A stretch of 64,000 nucleotides of DNA. Source: Lysobacter sp. (GTDB taxonomy: Bacteria > Pseudomonadota > Gammaproteobacteria > Xanthomonadales > Xanthomonadaceae). Position 1 is the stretch's first letter. Each line of letters starts with the position of its first letter. Below are positions 37,667-47,716 of the stretch, in pieces. The notes beneath the pieces were generated by a model. It saw nothing but the letters and a program-made list of their open reading frames with translations, ran no database searches and had not been told where the DNA came from. The stretch covers positions 248,001 to 312,000 of the forward strand of contig WYBC01000017.1 of the NCBI GenBank assembly GCA_011526085.1. The letters run 5' to 3'. The translations under genes were made by a program, and so were the position numbers.

Positions 37667-38491
37667 ATGGCCAATCTCCCCCGCCCCATTTCCGCACTCA
37701 CCATCGCCGGCTCGGATTCCGGCGGCGGTGCCGGCATCCAGGCCGACCTCAAGACCTTCGCCGCGCATCGCGTGCACGGCCTCAGCGCGATCGCCGCGCT
37801 CACCGCGCAGCACACCCGCGGCGTGGACGCGGTGGAAGTGCCGCCGCCGACGTTCCTGCGCGCGCAGATCGACAGTTGCTTCGACGACTTCGACATCGGC
37901 GCGGTGAAGATCGGCATGCTCGCCAACGCCGACATGATCCAGACGGTGGTGAAGTCGCTCGATCAGCACTGCCCGCCCTACATCGTCGTCGACCCGGTGA
38001 TGATCGCCACCTCCGGCGCGCAGCTGCTGGCGAACACCGCGATCGACGTGCTGCGCAAGCGCCTGCTGCCGATGGCCACCGTGATCACGCCCAACCTGCC
38101 CGAGGCGGAATTCCTGCTCGGCCGCCCGATTCCCGATCTCGACGCGATGCGCATCGCCTGCGACGACCTGCTGGATCTCGGCGCCGGCGCCGTGCTGCTC
38201 AAGGGCGGCCATCTGGCGGGCGGCGACGAGATCGTCGATCTGTTCGCGGTACGCCGCGAAAGCGGCGGGCGCATGCATCGCGAGATCCGCCATCCGCGCC
38301 TCGCGCTGAACGCGCACGGCACCGGCTGCACCCTCGCCGCGGCGATCGCCGCGCAGCTCGCGCTGGGTGCGCCGCTGATCGACGCCTGCCGCGAAGCGTC
38401 GGACTACGTGCATCGCGCGCTGCGGCTGGGCAGCCGCCCGGGGCGCAGCGACATCCTCGTGCTCGATCACTTCGGCGCCGCGGCGCGGTGA
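37667..38491 (+). CDS. thiD: Hydroxymethylpyrimidine/phosphomethylpyrimidine kinase
   Basis: Phosphorylates the pyrimidine half of thiamine twice. The 274-residue ribokinase-fold protein has the substrate loop [18 protein letters not shown], the [13 protein letters not shown] segment, [18 protein letters not shown], and the anion-hole block [14 protein letters not shown] with the catalytic Asp replaced by the Cys typical of ThiD. No other thiamine gene is near. Its stop overlaps the start of the alpha/beta hydrolase by GTGA. Confidence 0.95.
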   Translation: MANLPRPISALTIAGSDSGGGAGIQADLKTFAAHRVHGLSAIAALTAQHTRGVDAVEVPPPTFLRAQIDSCFDDFDIGAVKIGMLANADMIQTVVKSLDQHCPPYIVVDPVMIATSGAQLLANTAIDVLRKRLLPMATVITPNLPEAEFLLGRPIPDLDAMRIACDDLLDLGAGAVLLKGGHLAGGDEIVDLFAVRRESGGRMHREIRHPRLALNAHGTGCTLAAAIAAQLALGAPLIDACREASDYVHRALRLGSRPGRSDILVLDHFGAAAR

Positions 38492-39387
38492 CGACGGCCG
38501 CGGATCGCGATCGGGCCCGCGACGACCCCGAATCGCCCGCCGAGGGCGACGGTCTGCCGGTCGTCGCCGACGACGGACATGGCTTCCGTCTGCTGCTGCG
38601 CGCGCCGGCCGCACCGGTCGCGAGCCTGCTGTGGCTGCCCGCGCTCGGCGTCGCCGCGCGCCATTACCTGCCCTTCGCCGAAGCGCTGGCCGCGCGCGGC
38701 GTCGCGGTGTTCGTGCACGAATGGCGCGGCCACGGCAGCAGCACGCTGCGCGCGGGGCGCGACAGCGACTGGGGCTATCGCGTTCTGCTGCAGACCGACC
38801 TGCCGGCCAGCGTCGACGCCATCCGCGCACGCGCCCCCGGCCTCCCCGCCATCGTCGGCGGACACAGCCTCGGCGCGCAGCTGGCCGCCTGCCTGCTCGC
38901 GCTGCGGCCCGACACCGCGCAGCGGCTGTGGATCGTCGCCAGCGGCGCGCCGTACTGGCGCGCGTTTCCGGGGCCGCGCGCATGGCTGCTGCCGCTGGCC
39001 TATCGTTTTCTGCCGTGGGCCGCCGACATGCGCGGGGCCCTGCCCGGCCGCACGCTCGGATTCGGCGGCAACGAGGCCCGCGGCGTGATGCGCGACTGGG
39101 CCCGGACCGGGCTCAGCGGCCGCTACGCCGGCACCGGCATGGATCGCGATCTGGAGGCCGCGCTCGCCGACGTGCGCGTCGAGGTGGATGCGTGCCTGTT
39201 CGCCGACGACTGGCTCGCGCCGCGATCCTCGCTCGACTGGCTGCTCGCGAAGATGCGCCCCAAGGCGGTGCGCTGCGGAACGCTGGATGCGGACCGGCTC
39301 GGCACCCGCGCCGATCATTTCGCGTGGATGAAACGTCCGGACGCGGTGGCCGCCATGTTGGCCGCTGGGCTTCAGCCCGCGGCGTAA
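38488..39387 (+). CDS. Alpha/beta hydrolase
   Basis: A 299-residue protein of the alpha/beta-hydrolase fold: LLWLPALGVAARHYLPFAEAL is the oxyanion-side start, VFVHEWRGHGSS follows, and GGHSLGAQLAA is the nucleophile elbow with the catalytic Ser. A later ADHFAWMKR provides a likely catalytic His. It resembles Xanthomonas hydrolases annotated only as esterase-like. Substrate unknown. The start is a GTG overlapping the thiD stop. Its 3' end overlaps galE by 16 bp in a convergent arrangement. Confidence 0.82.
   Translation: MTTAADRDRARDDPESPAEGDGLPVVADDGHGFRLLLRAPAAPVASLLWLPALGVAARHYLPFAEALAARGVAVFVHEWRGHGSSTLRAGRDSDWGYRVLLQTDLPASVDAIRARAPGLPAIVGGHSLGAQLAACLLALRPDTAQRLWIVASGAPYWRAFPGPRAWLLPLAYRFLPWAADMRGALPGRTLGFGGNEARGVMRDWARTGLSGRYAGTGMDRDLEAALADVRVEVDACLFADDWLAPRSSLDWLLAKMRPKAVRCGTLDADRLGTRADHFAWMKRPDAVAAMLAAGLQPAA
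39367..39378. repeat. Short palindrome GGGCTTCAGCCC in two gene ends
   Basis: A REP-like core hairpin lying within the 16-bp overlap region of the hydrolase and galE 3' ends. On the minus strand the TGA stop of galE is the loop of this palindrome. The same core occurs in the metG element. Confidence 0.6.
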
Positions 39388-40442
39388 CCGTCGGGATTCA
39401 TCGACTGCCAGCGCCAGGCGTCGCGGCACATCGCATCGACATCGCGTTCCGCGCGCCAGCCGAGCAGCGTGTCCGCGAGCCGCGGATCGGCGTAGACCTC
39501 GGCGACATCGCCGGGACGTCGCCCGACGATCTCGTACGGAATCGCGCGACCGCTCGCGGTTTCGAACGCGCGCACGAGTTCGAGCACGCTGATGCCGCGG
39601 CCCACGCCGAGATTGATCGTACGGTGCCCATGCAGCGGTTCGGAGACGCGCGCAGCCGGGTCCGCATCGTCCACGCGCCCCAGCGCTTCGATCGCATGCG
39701 CATGCGCATGCGCGAGATCCATCACGTGGAGGTAGTCGCGCACACCGGTGCCGTCGACGGTCGGCCAGTCGCCGCCATACACCTGCAGCCGTTCCCGCAG
39801 GCCCACCGCGACCTGGCAGATGTAGGGCATCAGATTGTTCGGCACGCCGCTGGGCGCTTCGCCGATCAGGCCCGAGGGATGCGCGCCGACCGGGTTGAAA
39901 TAGCGCAGGCTGATCGCGCGCAATCCCGGATCGGCCGCGCAGGCGTCTTCGAGGATCTGTTCGACGATCAGTTTGGTCCGGCCGTAGGGGTTGGTGACCG
40001 ACAGCGGCGCCGATTCGTCGATCGGCAGCGACAACGGCGCGCCATAGACGGTCGCCGAGGAACTGAACACCAGCCGGCCCACGCCGGCCGCGCGCATCGC
40101 CCGCAGCAGCGCGATCGTGCCTGAGACGTTGTTGTCGAAATATTCGAGCGGCCGCACGCAGGACTCGCCGACGGACTTGAGCGCGGCGAAGTGGATGACG
40201 GCGTCGAAGCCTGCGGCATCGCTCCGGTCGGCGGCGAACAGCCGCGCGAGCGCGCCCGCATCGCGCACGTCGATGCGGTGCGCTTCCGGCGCGCGACCGA
40301 TCAGGCTGGCGATGCGGTCGAGCACCGCAGGTGCGCTGTTGGAGAAATTGTCGGCGATCACCACCTCGTGCCCGCGTTCGGCGAGCACCACACAGGTATG
40401 GCTTCCGATGTAACCGGCGCCGCCGCAGACGAGAATGCGCAT
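39372..40442 (-). CDS. galE: UDP-glucose 4-epimerase
   Basis: Interconverts UDP-glucose and UDP-galactose for surface polysaccharide. The 356-residue extended short-chain dehydrogenase has the NAD loop GGAGYIGSHT at the N-terminus, FAALKSVGES, SSSATVYG and the catalytic YGRTK, with the RYFNPVGAHPSG substrate loop. The start MRILVCGGAGYIG at 40442 is certain from the NAD motif; the frame runs further upstream but without similarity. It stands divergent from the UDP-HexNAc dehydrogenase gene, so galE and the next two genes form a nucleotide-sugar group. Confidence 0.95.
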   Translation of the reverse strand: MRILVCGGAGYIGSHTCVVLAERGHEVVIADNFSNSAPAVLDRIASLIGRAPEAHRIDVRDAGALARLFAADRSDAAGFDAVIHFAALKSVGESCVRPLEYFDNNVSGTIALLRAMRAAGVGRLVFSSSATVYGAPLSLPIDESAPLSVTNPYGRTKLIVEQILEDACAADPGLRAISLRYFNPVGAHPSGLIGEAPSGVPNNLMPYICQVAVGLRERLQVYGGDWPTVDGTGVRDYLHVMDLAHAHAHAIEALGRVDDADPAARVSEPLHGHRTINLGVGRGISVLELVRAFETASGRAIPYEIVGRRPGDVAEVYADPRLADTLLGWRAERDVDAMCRDAWRWQSMNPDGYAAG

Positions 40443-40635
40443 GAAACCCCAGGACAGTGCGAAGAAATGGCGTTGCGATAGCACAACGCGGAATGCGGCC
40501 GACAGCGGCAACCGCGGCCCGGATGGCCGGAACATCGCGCTTTCCGCGTCAACACTGCCGACGCCGACCGGGGGGATCGGGCGCCCGCCGCGCGCGGGCC
40601 GCCATGCGACTGCATCCCCTCGCACGCGCTTCCGG

Positions 40636-40659
40636 ACCGGCCGTCAGACCGGCCGCCAG
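40636..40659. repeat. Tandem 12-bp direct repeat
   Basis: Two copies, ACCGGCCGTCAG and ACCGGCCGCCAG, in the region between galE and the UDP-sugar dehydrogenase, just upstream of a TGATAA box. Meaning unknown. Confidence 0.35.
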
Positions 40660-40707
40660 ACCGACTGATAAACTTCGCCACTTTCACGCACCCCGGAATT
40701 CCGCACG

Positions 40708-42027
40708 ATGCAGGCCGCACTTCCCGTCCTCGACGACAGCCGTTCCGACCCGATGCATCCCGACCCGGTCCGGATCGCCATCATCGGTCTGGGCTATGTC
40801 GGTCTGCCGCTGGCGGCATCGTTCGGCAAGCGCTACAGCGTCGTCGGCTTCGACATCGACGCGCAGCGCGTGGACGAACTCGGACGCTTCCACGATCGCA
40901 CGCTCGAAGCCAGCGAAGCCGAACTGCGGGCCGCCACCGGCCTGAGCTTCAGCTGCGACCCCGCCGATCTCGATGGCTGCAACGTGTTCATCGTGACCGT
41001 GCCGACCCCGATCGACGCATACAAACGCCCCGACCTGCGTCCGCTGGAGTCCGCCAGCCGCACCGTCGGCCGCGCGATCCGCAGGGGCGGCATCGCGATC
41101 TACGAATCCACCGTGTATCCCGGCGCCACCGAGGAAGTCTGCGTGCCGATCGTCGAGCGCGAATCGGGCCTGACATTCAACGTCGATTTCTACGCCGGCT
41201 ACAGCCCCGAACGCATCAACCCCGGCGATCACCAGCATCGTCTCGAAACGATCATGAAGGTCACTTCCGGCTCCACGCCCGAGGTCGCCGATTTCGTCGA
41301 TGCCCTTTACGCCAGCATCATCACCGCCGGCACCCACAAAACCTCCAGCATCCGCGTCGCCGAATCGGCCAAGGTCATCGAGAACATCCAGCGCGACGTG
41401 AACATCGCGCTGATCAACGAACTGGCGCTGATCTTCCACCGCCTCGGCATCGATACCCACGAAGTGCTGGCGGCGTCGGGCACCAAGTGGAACTTCCTGC
41501 CGTTCAAGCCCGGTCTGGTCGGCGGCCACTGCATCGGCGTCGATCCCTATTACCTCACCCACAAGGCGCAGCAGATCGGTTATCACCCCGACGTGATCCT
41601 CGCCGGCCGCCGCATCAACGACGGCATGGGCCAGCACGTCGCCCAGTGCACGATCAAGGAAATGACCCGCCGCGGCCTGCCGACGGCCAACGCGAAGATC
41701 CTGGTGCTGGGCCTGGCGTTCAAGGAAAACTGCCCGGACCTGCGCAACACCCGCGTGGTCGACATCCTCGACGAACTGCGCAGCTACCACGTGGAAGTCG
41801 ACGTGCACGACCCGTGGGTGGACGCGCATCTCGCGCACGAGGAATACGGCCTGCGGATGACCGACACGCCGGCCGAAGGCGCCTACGACGCAGTGATCCT
41901 GGCCGTGGCCCATCGCGAATTCGCCGCGCTCGGCGCCGAAGGCATCCGCCGCTTCGGCAAACCCGGCGCGGTGCTGTTCGACGTGAAGGCGCTGCTGCCG
42001 AGGGATGCGGTGGACGGCCGGCTCTGA
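40708..42027 (+). CDS. UDP-N-acetylhexosamine 6-dehydrogenase (TviB/WbpO-like)
   Basis: Oxidises C6 of a UDP-HexNAc (GlcNAc or GalNAc) to the uronic acid with two NAD+. The 439-residue protein has the Rossmann loop IIGLGYVGLPLAASFG, the TVPTPID segment, YAGYSPERINPGD, and the catalytic Cys in GGHCIGVDPYY, then LAFKENCPDLRNTRV. These details place it with TviB/WbpO/WbpA rather than with UDP-glucose dehydrogenase. With the epimerase 159 bp downstream it is a typical Vi-antigen-like precursor pair. The ATG at 40708 is taken; an in-frame ATG at 40753 is an alternative. Confidence 0.92.
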   Translation: MQAALPVLDDSRSDPMHPDPVRIAIIGLGYVGLPLAASFGKRYSVVGFDIDAQRVDELGRFHDRTLEASEAELRAATGLSFSCDPADLDGCNVFIVTVPTPIDAYKRPDLRPLESASRTVGRAIRRGGIAIYESTVYPGATEEVCVPIVERESGLTFNVDFYAGYSPERINPGDHQHRLETIMKVTSGSTPEVADFVDALYASIITAGTHKTSSIRVAESAKVIENIQRDVNIALINELALIFHRLGIDTHEVLAASGTKWNFLPFKPGLVGGHCIGVDPYYLTHKAQQIGYHPDVILAGRRINDGMGQHVAQCTIKEMTRRGLPTANAKILVLGLAFKENCPDLRNTRVVDILDELRSYHVEVDVHDPWVDAHLAHEEYGLRMTDTPAEGAYDAVILAVAHREFAALGAEGIRRFGKPGAVLFDVKALLPRDAVDGRL

Positions 42028-42036
42028 GTACTGCAG

Positions 42037-42107
42037 CCGGTAGAGCGGCCTTCAGGCCGCTGAAACTTTCCCGTCGCGATTCAGCGGCCTGAAGGCCGCT
42101 CTACCGG
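42037..42107. repeat. REP-like element, perfect 28-bp inverted repeat
   Basis: Arms 42037-42064 and 42080-42107 are exact inverted copies around a 15-bp loop. Each arm contains its own 8-bp hairpin (AGCGGCCT/AGGCCGCT). It is the same family as the element at 59851, and sits just behind the UDP-sugar dehydrogenase gene. Confidence 0.92.
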
Positions 42108-42186
42108 AGGCCGGAAAGTCCATACATCCACTTGGACAGACGCTTCACGGTTCTACAATAGCGGACTGGTCCACCGAGACACCCCC

Positions 42187-43194
42187 ATGCGCATTCTCGT
42201 CACCGGCGCCGCCGGCTTCATCGGCTCCAAGCTCACCGAGCGCCTGATCGCCCGCGGCGACGAAGTGCTGGGTTACGACAACCTCAACGACTACTACGAC
42301 CCGGCACTGAAGCACGCGCGCCTCGCGCGGCTGACGCCGCTGCCGGGGTTCTCGTTCGTGCAGGCCTCGCTGGAAGACCGCGAGGCGTTGGAAGCGGCAT
42401 TCGACCGGTTCAAGCCCCAGCGCGTGGTCAATCTCGCGGCGCAGGCCGGCGTGCGCTATTCGCTGGAGAACCCGCGCGCCTACATCGACAGCAACATCGT
42501 CGGCTTCCTCAATATCCTCGAAGCCTGCCGCCATCGCGGCATCGAGCATCTCGTTTACGCATCGTCCAGTTCGGTCTACGGCGCCAACCGCAAGCTGCCG
42601 TTCGCGGTTGAGGACAGCGTCGACCATCCGGTCAGCCTCTACGCCACCAGCAAGAAGGCGAACGAACTGATGGCGCATACCTACAGCCATCTGTTCGGGC
42701 TGCCGACCACCGGCCTGCGCTTCTTCACCGTCTACGGCCCCTGGGGCCGCCCGGACATGGCGCTGTTCCTGTTCACGAAGAAGATCCTCGCCGGCGAACC
42801 CATCGACGTGTTCAACCACGGCAAACACACCCGCGATTTCACCTACATCGACGACATCGTCGAAGGCGTGATCCGCACCCTGGACCGCGTGCCCGGCCCG
42901 GACCCGGCCTACGACCCGCTGCATCCCAGCCCGGCCACGTCTTCGGCGCCGTATCGCGTCTACAACATCGGCAACAACAGCCCGGTGGAACTGCTGCGCT
43001 ACATCGAAGTGCTGGAAGACTGCCTCGGCCGCAAGGCCGAAAAGCGCCTGCTGCCGCTGCAGCCCGGCGACGTGCCCGACACCTACGCCGACGTCAGCGC
43101 GCTCACCCGCGACACCGGCTACCAGCCGGCCACGCCGGTGGATGTCGGCGTCAGGAATTTCGTCGAGTGGTATCGCGGCTTCTACGGCGTCTAG
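42187..43194 (+). CDS. UDP-sugar 4-epimerase (UDP-glucuronate/UDP-HexNAcA type)
   Basis: A 335-residue extended short-chain dehydrogenase: NAD loop [19 protein letters not shown], catalytic YATSKK, and the [19 protein letters not shown] segment typical of UDP-glucuronate 4-epimerases used in capsule synthesis. Together with the upstream UDP-HexNAc 6-dehydrogenase it would make a UDP-hexuronic acid for exopolysaccharide or O-antigen. Which sugar it takes cannot be settled from the sequence. The ATG at 42187 has no strong ribosome-binding site; the N-terminus is fixed by the NAD loop. It is followed by a DUF4034 lipoprotein gene, 7 bp apart. Confidence 0.92.
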   Translation: MRILVTGAAGFIGSKLTERLIARGDEVLGYDNLNDYYDPALKHARLARLTPLPGFSFVQASLEDREALEAAFDRFKPQRVVNLAAQAGVRYSLENPRAYIDSNIVGFLNILEACRHRGIEHLVYASSSSVYGANRKLPFAVEDSVDHPVSLYATSKKANELMAHTYSHLFGLPTTGLRFFTVYGPWGRPDMALFLFTKKILAGEPIDVFNHGKHTRDFTYIDDIVEGVIRTLDRVPGPDPAYDPLHPSPATSSAPYRVYNIGNNSPVELLRYIEVLEDCLGRKAEKRLLPLQPGDVPDTYADVSALTRDTGYQPATPVDVGVRNFVEWYRGFYGV

Positions 43195-43201
43195 CATCGA
43201 C

Positions 43202-44428
43202 ATGACGTCGCCCGCACTCCGACCGCTTCACCGCCTGTCGATCGCGTTGCTGGCCGCAGTGGCCGCGTTGGTGGCGGGGGCATGCGGCAAAATGCCGCCA
43301 CCCGTGCCCGAGCTCTGGCAGCGCAGTCGTTACGAGAAGATCTTCGCCGAGATCGACCGCGTGGAGGCGATCGCGGATCCGGTGCGGCGCTGCCTCGAAT
43401 ATCCGCCATTGCCGCATATCGCATGGCCGCCGCGGTTGATCGAAGCGCTCTGCGCCGACAACCAGACGCCGATCATGCAGGTGGATGAGGTCAAGGCCAT
43501 GATCGATCGCGGCGAATGGCAGGCGCTGCACGATCGGTATGCCGGCTACCTGCAGCGACACCATTCCGGCGAGGACGCGGAACTGCTGCTCTACCGGGTG
43601 TTCTTCCTGCGCAGTTGGAAGAGCCCCGAAGAGATGGACGATTACACCCGACGCTGGGTCTCCGCGGTGCCGGACGATCCGTTCGCCAACACCGAGCGCG
43701 GCGCCGCGTTGACGAGCATGGCCTGGGAAGCGCGCGGCGACGAGGCTTCCGACGGCGAGGTGCGCGCCCATGCGGATCGCGCGGAGGTGCATCTCCGCAA
43801 GGCCATCGCCGCGGAACCGCGGCTGATGACCGCGTATCTCTATCTGATCGATACGCACGTGCTGCAGGGGCGCCGGGAGGCGATCCCCGACACGCTGCAG
43901 GCCGCCCTGCGGCAATCGCCGGCCAGTTTCCACGTCCGCGAGCAGGCCGCCCAATACCTGCACGGCCGTTGGGGCGGATCCCCGCAGCAACTGTACGGCT
44001 TCGCGCTCGGCGCGGCGGCGCAGCTCGACCGCAATCCCCGCCTCGCCCTGTTGGCGACCCACGCCGGCCGCGAGATCGCCGATCGTCATTCCGAGCATCA
44101 TCGCGATCGCAGGGCCCTGTGGGCGTATCGGGCCGCGCTGGCGCACGGCCCCGAACGCGAAACCCTGCTCAACGCCGGGTTCACGGCGTCGGAGCTGGAG
44201 TATTACGCCGAAAAGATCATGTATCTGAGCCAGGACATCCGCTTCCACCGCTTCCCGAAGGACGCCCGCATCCGTCGCGGCCTGCTGTGGGAATGGGACG
44301 GCAAGTTCGAGCGCGCGCTGCGCGATTTCCGCGCCGCCGCGGCACTGGACCCCGAAGACGCCTGGACGGCCAACAAGATCGTGGAGATCGAAGCGCGCAT
44401 GCGCGCGCCGGCGCCCGCACGGCGCTGA
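43202..44428 (+). CDS. DUF4034-type lipoprotein
   Basis: A 408-residue protein with a signal sequence ending in a lipobox (VAGAC, Cys about residue 27). The mature part has MIDRGEWQALHDRYAGYLQ, the DUF4034 signature, then helical repeats resembling TPRs (AHADRAEVHLRKAIAAEPR, ERALRDFRAAAALDPEDAW). It is probably attached to the inner face of the outer membrane or the outer face of the inner membrane. Function unknown. Its ATG lies 7 bp after the epimerase stop, so it may be cotranscribed with the sugar genes. Confidence 0.75.
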   Translation: MTSPALRPLHRLSIALLAAVAALVAGACGKMPPPVPELWQRSRYEKIFAEIDRVEAIADPVRRCLEYPPLPHIAWPPRLIEALCADNQTPIMQVDEVKAMIDRGEWQALHDRYAGYLQRHHSGEDAELLLYRVFFLRSWKSPEEMDDYTRRWVSAVPDDPFANTERGAALTSMAWEARGDEASDGEVRAHADRAEVHLRKAIAAEPRLMTAYLYLIDTHVLQGRREAIPDTLQAALRQSPASFHVREQAAQYLHGRWGGSPQQLYGFALGAAAQLDRNPRLALLATHAGREIADRHSEHHRDRRALWAYRAALAHGPERETLLNAGFTASELEYYAEKIMYLSQDIRFHRFPKDARIRRGLLWEWDGKFERALRDFRAAAALDPEDAWTANKIVEIEARMRAPAPARR

Positions 44429-44573
44429 ATCCGCCCGCCGCCGGATGCGCTCGCACAGCGTGCGGAACGCCACCAAGGATCGATGTCGCGCCGCACGCGC
44501 CGGCGACGGAACCGCAGCGGAACGGCGAGCGCGCGCGATGCGGTTCCGCGCGAGTCGACAGGCACAATAGGGC

Positions 44574-45296
44574 ATGGAAGAACGATCCGGACACGCGACC
44601 ATCGCGGCATCGCCCGCCGCGGCTTTCGAAGGCTGGGACGGCAGCATCGCCGGCGCACGCGCGCTGCAGGCAAGGCTGTCCGCCCGGGTGTCGCTGCAGG
44701 ACGATGCCGCCTCGCCGCCGCGCGTGATCGCCGGGTTCGACGTGGGCTTCGAGGACGGCGGCGAGACCACGCGCGCCGCGGCGGTCCTGCTGGATGCCGA
44801 CAGCGGCCAGGTCCTGCATGCGCGGATCGCGCGTCTGCCGACCTCGATGCCCTACGTGCCCGGCCTGCTCTCGTTCCGCGAATTGCCGGCGCTGCTCGAA
44901 GCGCTGGCGCAACTGCCGCTGAGGCCGGATCTGGCGTTCGTCGATGGCCTGGGCATCGCCCATCCGCGCCGCCTGGGCATCGCCGCGCACTTCGGCGTGG
45001 TCGCGGGCCTGCCCTGCATCGGCGTGGCGAAGAAGATCCTGGCCGGATCGCCGGATGGCGAATTGCCCGACGTCCGCGGCGCGCGGGTGCCGCTGCGGCA
45101 TCGCGGCGAACAGGTGGGCTGGCTGCTGCGGAGCAAGCCCCGCTGCCTGCCGCTGGTGGTCTCGCCGGGCCATCGCGTATCGATGGAGACCGCCGTCGAG
45201 ATGACGATGCGCCAGGTCGGCCGTTATCGCCTGCCGGAGCCCACGCGTCAGGCCGATGCGCTCGCATCGCGAAGGCCCGGCGCGACGCTGCTCTGA
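44574..45296 (+). CDS. nfi: Endonuclease V (deoxyinosine-specific)
   Basis: Cuts DNA near deoxyinosine made by adenine deamination. The 240-residue protein shows [13 protein letters not shown] (first metal Asp), [16 protein letters not shown] with the metal-binding Glu, [19 protein letters not shown] and GVAKKILAG, the classical EndoV blocks. The start ATG at 44574 gives a normal N-terminus slightly longer than E. coli Nfi. It is apparently monocistronic. Confidence 0.95.
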   Translation: MEERSGHATIAASPAAAFEGWDGSIAGARALQARLSARVSLQDDAASPPRVIAGFDVGFEDGGETTRAAAVLLDADSGQVLHARIARLPTSMPYVPGLLSFRELPALLEALAQLPLRPDLAFVDGLGIAHPRRLGIAAHFGVVAGLPCIGVAKKILAGSPDGELPDVRGARVPLRHRGEQVGWLLRSKPRCLPLVVSPGHRVSMETAVEMTMRQVGRYRLPEPTRQADALASRRPGATLL

Positions 45297-45445
45297 TTCG
45301 GCAGGTCCGGCTTCGCGGCTCCGATGCAGCGGGTCGGCTCCGCTGCGCTGCGATTGCACCGCGAGGACGTGCGATGGCTGCCATCGCTTTGTCGCGCGAT
45401 TGCGGCATGCTCGGACCTTCAGGACACGACTCCGGACCCCGCCGC

Positions 45446-46555
45446 ATGCCTTACCGCCTCCGCCGCACCGCCCGATCCCTCGTCCTCTCGTTCGTCGCCG
45501 CATTGATCGTGTCAGGATGCGCATCGCCTCCTTCCGCACCGGAACGCACCGCGATGTCCACACCTCTCCGCACCGTCCTGGTGATCGGCCATCGCGGCGC
45601 CAGCGCGCTGCGCCCCGAGCACACGCTGGAGGCCTACCGGAAAGCGATCGAGGACGGCGCCGATCTGATCGAGCCCGACCTGGTCAGCACCCGCGACGGC
45701 GTACTGGTGGCGCGGCACGAGAACGAGATCTCGGGCACGACCGATGTCGCCGATCGTTCCGAATTCGCCGCGCGCAAGACGACGAGGACCATCGACGGCG
45801 AACGCACGACCGGCTGGTTCACCGAGGACTTCACGCTTGCGGAGCTGAAGACGCTGCGCGCCCGCGAGCGCCTGCCGCAGTTGCGCGGGACCGCCTACGA
45901 CGGCCGCTTCGCGATTCCGACGCTGGACGAGATCGTCGCCCTGGCCGCGGAGGAATCGGCGAAGCGCGGACGCCTCATCGGTCTGGCGCCGGAGATCAAG
46001 CATCCGATGTATTTCGCGGGTCTCGGGCTGGCGATGGAAGACTCACTGCTCGCGGCGCTGCGCGCGCATCCGCACACGCGCACGGCGCCGGTGATCATCC
46101 AGTCCTTCGAAACCGCGAATCTGCGCGCGCTGCGCGGACGCATCGAGCGCGGCGGCAATCTGCAACTGCTGCAATTGCTGGGAAGTCCGGGCGAACGGCC
46201 CTACGACACGGTCGCGGCCGGCGCGAAGACGACCTACGGTGACCTCATGCGGGCCGACGGGCTGCGCGAGGTCGCGTCGTACGCCGATGCCATCGGTCCG
46301 GCGTTCCGCGATCTCGATCCGGCGAACGGCCGCAGTCGGCTGGTCGATGAAGCGCATGCCGCGGGGCTCGAGGTGATCGTCTACACCTTCCGTCCCGAGA
46401 ATCATTTTCTCGGCGACCATGCCGGCGACGGCGGCCCGGCCGCACGCCACGACGCGGGTTCGATCCGGCAGATCCGGGACCATCTGGCGCTCGGCATCGA
46501 CGCGTTCTTCACCGACGACCCGGCGCTTGGCCGGCGCGCGGTCGACGGGGACTGA
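45446..46555 (+). CDS. Glycerophosphodiester phosphodiesterase (lipoprotein)
   Basis: A 369-residue lipoprotein with a signal sequence ending in VSGCASP (Cys25). The catalytic GDPD domain begins [19 protein letters not shown] (His and Arg of the active site) followed by [17 protein letters not shown] (metal Glu and Asp, catalytic His), and ends near [14 protein letters not shown]. It hydrolyses glycerophosphodiesters to glycerol-3-phosphate and an alcohol, in the periplasm like GlpQ. The ATG at 45446 is favoured because it makes a proper lipoprotein signal. It is followed 97 bp later by purU. Confidence 0.9.
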   Translation: MPYRLRRTARSLVLSFVAALIVSGCASPPSAPERTAMSTPLRTVLVIGHRGASALRPEHTLEAYRKAIEDGADLIEPDLVSTRDGVLVARHENEISGTTDVADRSEFAARKTTRTIDGERTTGWFTEDFTLAELKTLRARERLPQLRGTAYDGRFAIPTLDEIVALAAEESAKRGRLIGLAPEIKHPMYFAGLGLAMEDSLLAALRAHPHTRTAPVIIQSFETANLRALRGRIERGGNLQLLQLLGSPGERPYDTVAAGAKTTYGDLMRADGLREVASYADAIGPAFRDLDPANGRSRLVDEAHAAGLEVIVYTFRPENHFLGDHAGDGGPAARHDAGSIRQIRDHLALGIDAFFTDDPALGRRAVDGD

Positions 46556-46652
46556 TTGCGTCCGACCGCGGCCGGGTCGCAAACGATTCCACGCCGCACG
46601 CGACCGGCATTGGCGTGTAAAGTCGCCGGACCCCACCACGCCAGTCCCGCGC

Positions 46653-47516
46653 ATGCCCTCGCGTCAGTACGTCCTCACCTTCTCCTGTCCGGACAAGCCG
46701 GGCATCGTCAACGCGGTGTCCGGCCATCTCTTCGGGCATGGCGCCAACATCCTCGAATCGCAGCAGTACAGCGATCCGGAAACCGAGCGCTTCTTCATGC
46801 GCACGGTGTTCGCGCTGGTGGAGTCGGGCGCGTCCTTCGAGGCCCTGCGCGACACGTTCGCGGTACCCGCCGGGTGCTTCGACATGCAGTGGAACATGCG
46901 CGACCGCAGCGATCGCCGTCGGGTGCTGCTGATGGCGTCGAAATTCGACCACTGCCTGGCCGACGTGCTCTATCGCTGGCGCATCGGCGAATTGCCGATG
47001 GACATCGTCGCCATCGTCTCCAATCACCCGCGCGACACCTATCGCCATCTCGATTTCGAAGGCATCCCCTTCCATCACCTGCCGGTGGCGCCGGGGCACA
47101 AGGCCGAGCAGGAAGCGCAGCTGTGGGCGCTGATCGAAGACACCCGCACCGAACTCGTGGTGCTGGCGCGCTACATGCAGGTGCTGTCGAACGCACTGAC
47201 CGAACGACTCGCCGGCCGCTGCATCAACATCCATCACTCGTTCCTGCCCAGTTTCAAGGGCGCGCGGCCGTACCACAGCGCGCACGCGCGCGGCGTCAAG
47301 CTGATCGGCGCGACCGCGCATTTCGTCACCGCCGATCTCGACGAAGGCCCGATCATCGAACAGGACACCCAGCGCGTCAGCCACCACGACACGCCAGCGG
47401 ACCTGATCCGCATCGGTCGCGACATCGAACGCCGGGTGCTGGCGCAGGCCCTGCGCTGCTGGCTGGACGACCGCCTGCTGCTCAACGGCCAGCGGACGGT
47501 GGTGTTCTCGGTGTGA
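46653..47516 (+). CDS. purU: Formyltetrahydrofolate deformylase
   Basis: Hydrolyses 10-formyl-THF to formate and THF, supplying formate for purine synthesis and balancing one-carbon pools. The 287-residue protein has an N-terminal ACT domain ([18 protein letters not shown]) and a C-terminal formyltransferase fold: [20 protein letters not shown], the catalytic [17 protein letters not shown] and DEGPIIEQD. The ATG at 46653 begins the ACT domain. A gene remnant follows on the other strand 27 bp downstream. Confidence 0.96.
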   Translation: MPSRQYVLTFSCPDKPGIVNAVSGHLFGHGANILESQQYSDPETERFFMRTVFALVESGASFEALRDTFAVPAGCFDMQWNMRDRSDRRRVLLMASKFDHCLADVLYRWRIGELPMDIVAIVSNHPRDTYRHLDFEGIPFHHLPVAPGHKAEQEAQLWALIEDTRTELVVLARYMQVLSNALTERLAGRCINIHHSFLPSFKGARPYHSAHARGVKLIGATAHFVTADLDEGPIIEQDTQRVSHHDTPADLIRIGRDIERRVLAQALRCWLDDRLLLNGQRTVVFSV

Positions 47517-47543
47517 ACCCACGCCGCGCCGGCAGGCGCGGCT

Positions 47544-47699
47544 TCATTCGGCGATCTGGTGGTCGTAGCTGATCACCCGCGCGAGCTTCCACTCGCCGTC
47601 GATCTGCCGCCACACATCGATGAACTTGCCGCTCTCGGTGAGTTTGTCGGGCTGGCCGGGCTGCAGCGCATGTGCGATGTCCGGCGTGAAGTCGGAACA
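47544..47699 (-). pseudogene. Remnant of a SnoaL/DUF4440-like gene (C-terminal end)
   Basis: About 50 codons on the minus strand encode a segment ending ESGKFIDVWRQIDGEWKLAR then VISYDHQIAE, which looks like the last strands of a nuclear-transport-factor-2-like (SnoaL/DUF4440) fold. Upstream of about 47700 the frame runs into the monooxygenase gene in another frame with no start codon, so the N-terminal half is missing. The remaining piece is too short to fold alone; it is a decayed or truncated gene. Confidence 0.6.
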
Positions 47700-47716
47700 T
47701 CGTAGTCCGACAACGC

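Noticed and set aside
35556-37697. 713-codon minus-strand frame opposite the SulP gene
   Set aside because: Gln/Arg/His-rich shadow of a membrane protein gene, without domain similarity.
40666-40672. TGATAAA box before the UDP-HexNAc dehydrogenase as a promoter
   Set aside because: No -35 hexamer at an acceptable distance.
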